DNA of 14,696 bases, taken from JBCBZH01 sp039815415. Its GTDB lineage: Bacteria; Bacteroidota; Rhodothermia; Rhodothermales; Rubricoccaceae. Below are positions 13,580-14,696 of this stretch, piece by piece. The notes beneath the pieces are model-generated. The model searched no databases, was not told the DNA's origin, and saw only the letters and a list, made by a program, of their open reading frames with translations. The number at the start of each line of letters is the position of its first letter. Position 1 is the stretch's first letter. The stretch is from the NCBI GenBank assembly GCA_039815415.1, contig JBCBZH010000085.1, forward strand, positions 1-14,696. The letters are read 5' to 3'. Both the position numbers and the translations under genes were made by a program.

Positions 13580-14696
13580 TTAGAAGAAGCCGAGGGCGTC
13601 CTTGGAGTAGGAGACCAGCATGTTCTTGGTCTGCTGGTAGTGCCCAAGCATCATCTTGTGCGTCTCACGCCCGATGCCGGACTTCTTGTAGCCTCCGAAG
13701 GCGGCGTGCGCGGGGTAGAGGTGGTAGCAGTTCACCCACACCCGACCGCTCTCGATGGCGCGAGGGACGCGGTAGAGCTGATGGGCATCGCGCGTCCAGA
13801 CCCCGGCACCAAGGCCGTACTCCGTGTCGTTCGCGATGGCAATTGCTTCCTCCTCGTCCTTGAACGTCGTCACGGAAACGACGGGGCCGAAGATTTCCTC
13901 CTGGAACACACGCATGCCGTTGTCGCCCTTGAAGACGGTCGGCTTGATGTAGAAGCCACCGGACGGGAGACTCGCGTGACCATCGCCGGCCGCCCCATCG
14001 CCGCCGACAGCCGTTTCAGGGCTCGCGGTGGTGGTCGCCGTGTCGCCGGCCTGTGCGACCGCCAGCTCGGGCAGATCGGCCGTCGCCACCTCGCCACCAG
14101 TGAGGACCTGGGCGCCTTCTTCGCGACCGATGGTGAAGTAGCTCTGGATCTTCTCGTACTGGTCGCTGGAGGCCTGTGCGCCCACCATCGTCTCCGTATC
14201 CAGCGGGTGGCCGACGCGGATGTTCTCCACGCGCTCCACGAGCCGCTCGATGAAGGCCTCCGCGATGGACTCCTGCACCAGGATCCGGCTCGGGCACGTG
14301 CAGACTTCGCCCTGGTTGAGAGCGAACATCGCTGCACCTTCCAGGCACTTGTCGAAGAACGCGTCGTCCTCGTCCATGACGGACTCGAAGAACACATTGG
14401 GGCTCTTGCCTCCCAGCTCGAGCGTCATCGGGATGAGATTCTCGCTGGCGTACTCCATGATGAGGCGTCCCGTGGTGGTCTCGCCGGTGAAGGCAATCTT
14501 CCGGATGCCCGAGTGCTTCGCGAGCGGCGCGCCCGCCTCCGGGCCGAAGCCGTGGACCACGTTGAGGACGCCCGCCGGGATCTCGTCCTTCACCAGATCG
14601 AGCCACTCCATGATGCAGACCGGAGTCTGCTCCGCGGGCTTGATGACGACGCAGTTGCCCGCCGCCAGCGCAGGCGCCAGCTTCCAGGCCGCCATC
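13580..14696 (-). CDS. exaC: Aldehyde dehydrogenase, ExaC/AldB type (5' end missing)
   Basis: This NAD(P)-dependent aldehyde dehydrogenase oxidises acetaldehyde or similar aldehydes to the acid. The 371 C-terminal residues are in the window, against about 506 for full family members; the start is beyond the right edge. Visible features are WKLAPALAAGNCVVIKPAEQ (cofactor domain), FTGETTTG, catalytic Glu93 in LELGGKSPN, catalytic Cys132 in NQGEVCTCPSR, and EEIFGPVV. The end MLGHYQQTKNMLVSYSKDALGFF-like (GHYQQTKNMLVSYS, then ALGFF) is characteristic of ExaC/AldB. Oddly, residues about 204-246 form a low-complexity Ala/Thr/Gly stretch (AQAGDTATTTASPETAVGGD is its core), roughly 30 residues longer than expected there, and one decamer copy (14060) falls in it. 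The gene is convergent with the sugar locus. The symbol reflects family membership only. Confidence 0.92.
   Translation of the reverse strand, partial: MAAWKLAPALAAGNCVVIKPAEQTPVCIMEWLDLVKDEIPAGVLNVVHGFGPEAGAPLAKHSGIRKIAFTGETTTGRLIMEYASENLIPMTLELGGKSPNVFFESVMDEDDAFFDKCLEGAAMFALNQGEVCTCPSRILVQESIAEAFIERLVERVENIRVGHPLDTETMVGAQASSDQYEKIQSYFTIGREEGAQVLTGGEVATADLPELAVAQAGDTATTTASPETAVGGDGAAGDGHASLPSGGFYIKPTVFKGDNGMRVFQEEIFGPVVSVTTFKDEEEAIAIANDTEYGLGAGVWTRDAHQLYRVPRAIESGRVWVNCYHLYPAHAAFGGYKKSGIGRETHKMMLGHYQQTKNMLVSYSKDALGFF

Larger units (their letters stand above)
341..14069. repeat. Dispersed iterated decamer CGCCAGCTCG, 21 exact copies
   Basis: Copies on the + strand as CGCCAGCTCG start at 341, 1880, 2835, 4747, 5431, 5626, 7071, 7679, 9583, 11745, 12432, 12925, 13472 and 14060. 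Copies as CGAGCTGGCG start at 1535, 2862, 4772, 5954, 10815, 12108 and 13494. In motif orientation the next base is A in 16 of 21; the base before is not conserved. In genes the motif is read as ASS, RQL, RAG or ELA, so both orientations and more than one codon phase are used. Three copies are intergenic. Many copies lie in variable tails, linkers or signal peptides. About a dozen one-mismatch forms also occur (for example near 8172, 12645 and 2478). Confidence 0.85.

Noticed and set aside
11680..13647. Long minus-strand open frame (655 codons) opposite the two TIM-barrel genes
   Set aside because: It lies antisense to two well-recognised Tat-exported proteins; its Arg/Val/Gly/His-rich translation matches no family and is what GC-rich codon use on the other strand produces.
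1..14696. CRISPR array, tRNA, rRNA, transposase or phage genes
   Set aside because: No regularly spaced direct repeats with unique spacers, no cloverleaf or rRNA sequence and no transposase, integrase or phage protein was recognised on either strand.

Overview
The window is GC-rich (roughly two thirds G+C by eye) and densely coding. No start codon has an obvious Shine-Dalgarno sequence. Several adjacent genes overlap by ATGA. The gene content (3-keto-glycoside hydrolase DUF1080, gluconate-2-dehydrogenase subunit 3, GMC oxidoreductase, exported Gfo/Idh and TIM-barrel proteins) is typical of the Bacteroidota/Rhodothermota side of the tree. A high-GC Rhodothermota member (Rubricoccaceae- or Salinibacter-like) is my best inference; no marker gene in the window proves it.

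Region A (1-5419, + strand) is an export operon like E. coli YbhG-YbhF-YbhS-YbhR. It holds the 3' part of an HlyD-type adaptor, a tiny one-helix ORF, two ABC ATPases and two ABC-2 permeases. The two ATPases, fused in YbhF, are separate genes here. Each has lost a different set of catalytic motifs, so the pair should form one working and one degenerate ATP site.

Region B (5531-13446, + strand) is a seven-gene carbohydrate locus: a DUF1080 lipoprotein, an MFS symporter of the nucleoside:H+ symporter type, a gluconate-2-dehydrogenase subunit-3-like Tat/lipoprotein, a GMC flavoprotein with a Cys cluster, a Tat-exported Gfo/Idh oxidoreductase and two Tat-exported xylose-isomerase-like TIM barrels. 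Together they fit oxidation of a glycoside at C3, cleavage of the 3-keto-glycoside, and isomerisation or reduction and uptake of the products, with most chemistry outside the cytoplasm.

Region C (13580-14696, - strand) is the 3' part of an ExaC/AldB-type aldehyde dehydrogenase, convergent with region B. A strong hairpin terminator lies between them.

The most unusual signal is at DNA level. The decamer CGCCAGCTCG (or its complement CGAGCTGGCG), usually followed by A, occurs 21 times in 14.7 kb. It appears in several codon phases, in spacers, and three times as a close inverted pair, one of them just before the convergent terminator. Density and layout resemble the DNA uptake sequences of Neisseria and Pasteurellaceae. 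The spacers also carry two common intergenic repeat types (GTCATCCTGAGC- and GTCATTCCCGC-type) and degenerate 7-bp repeats next to start codons, like cyanobacterial STRR repeats.
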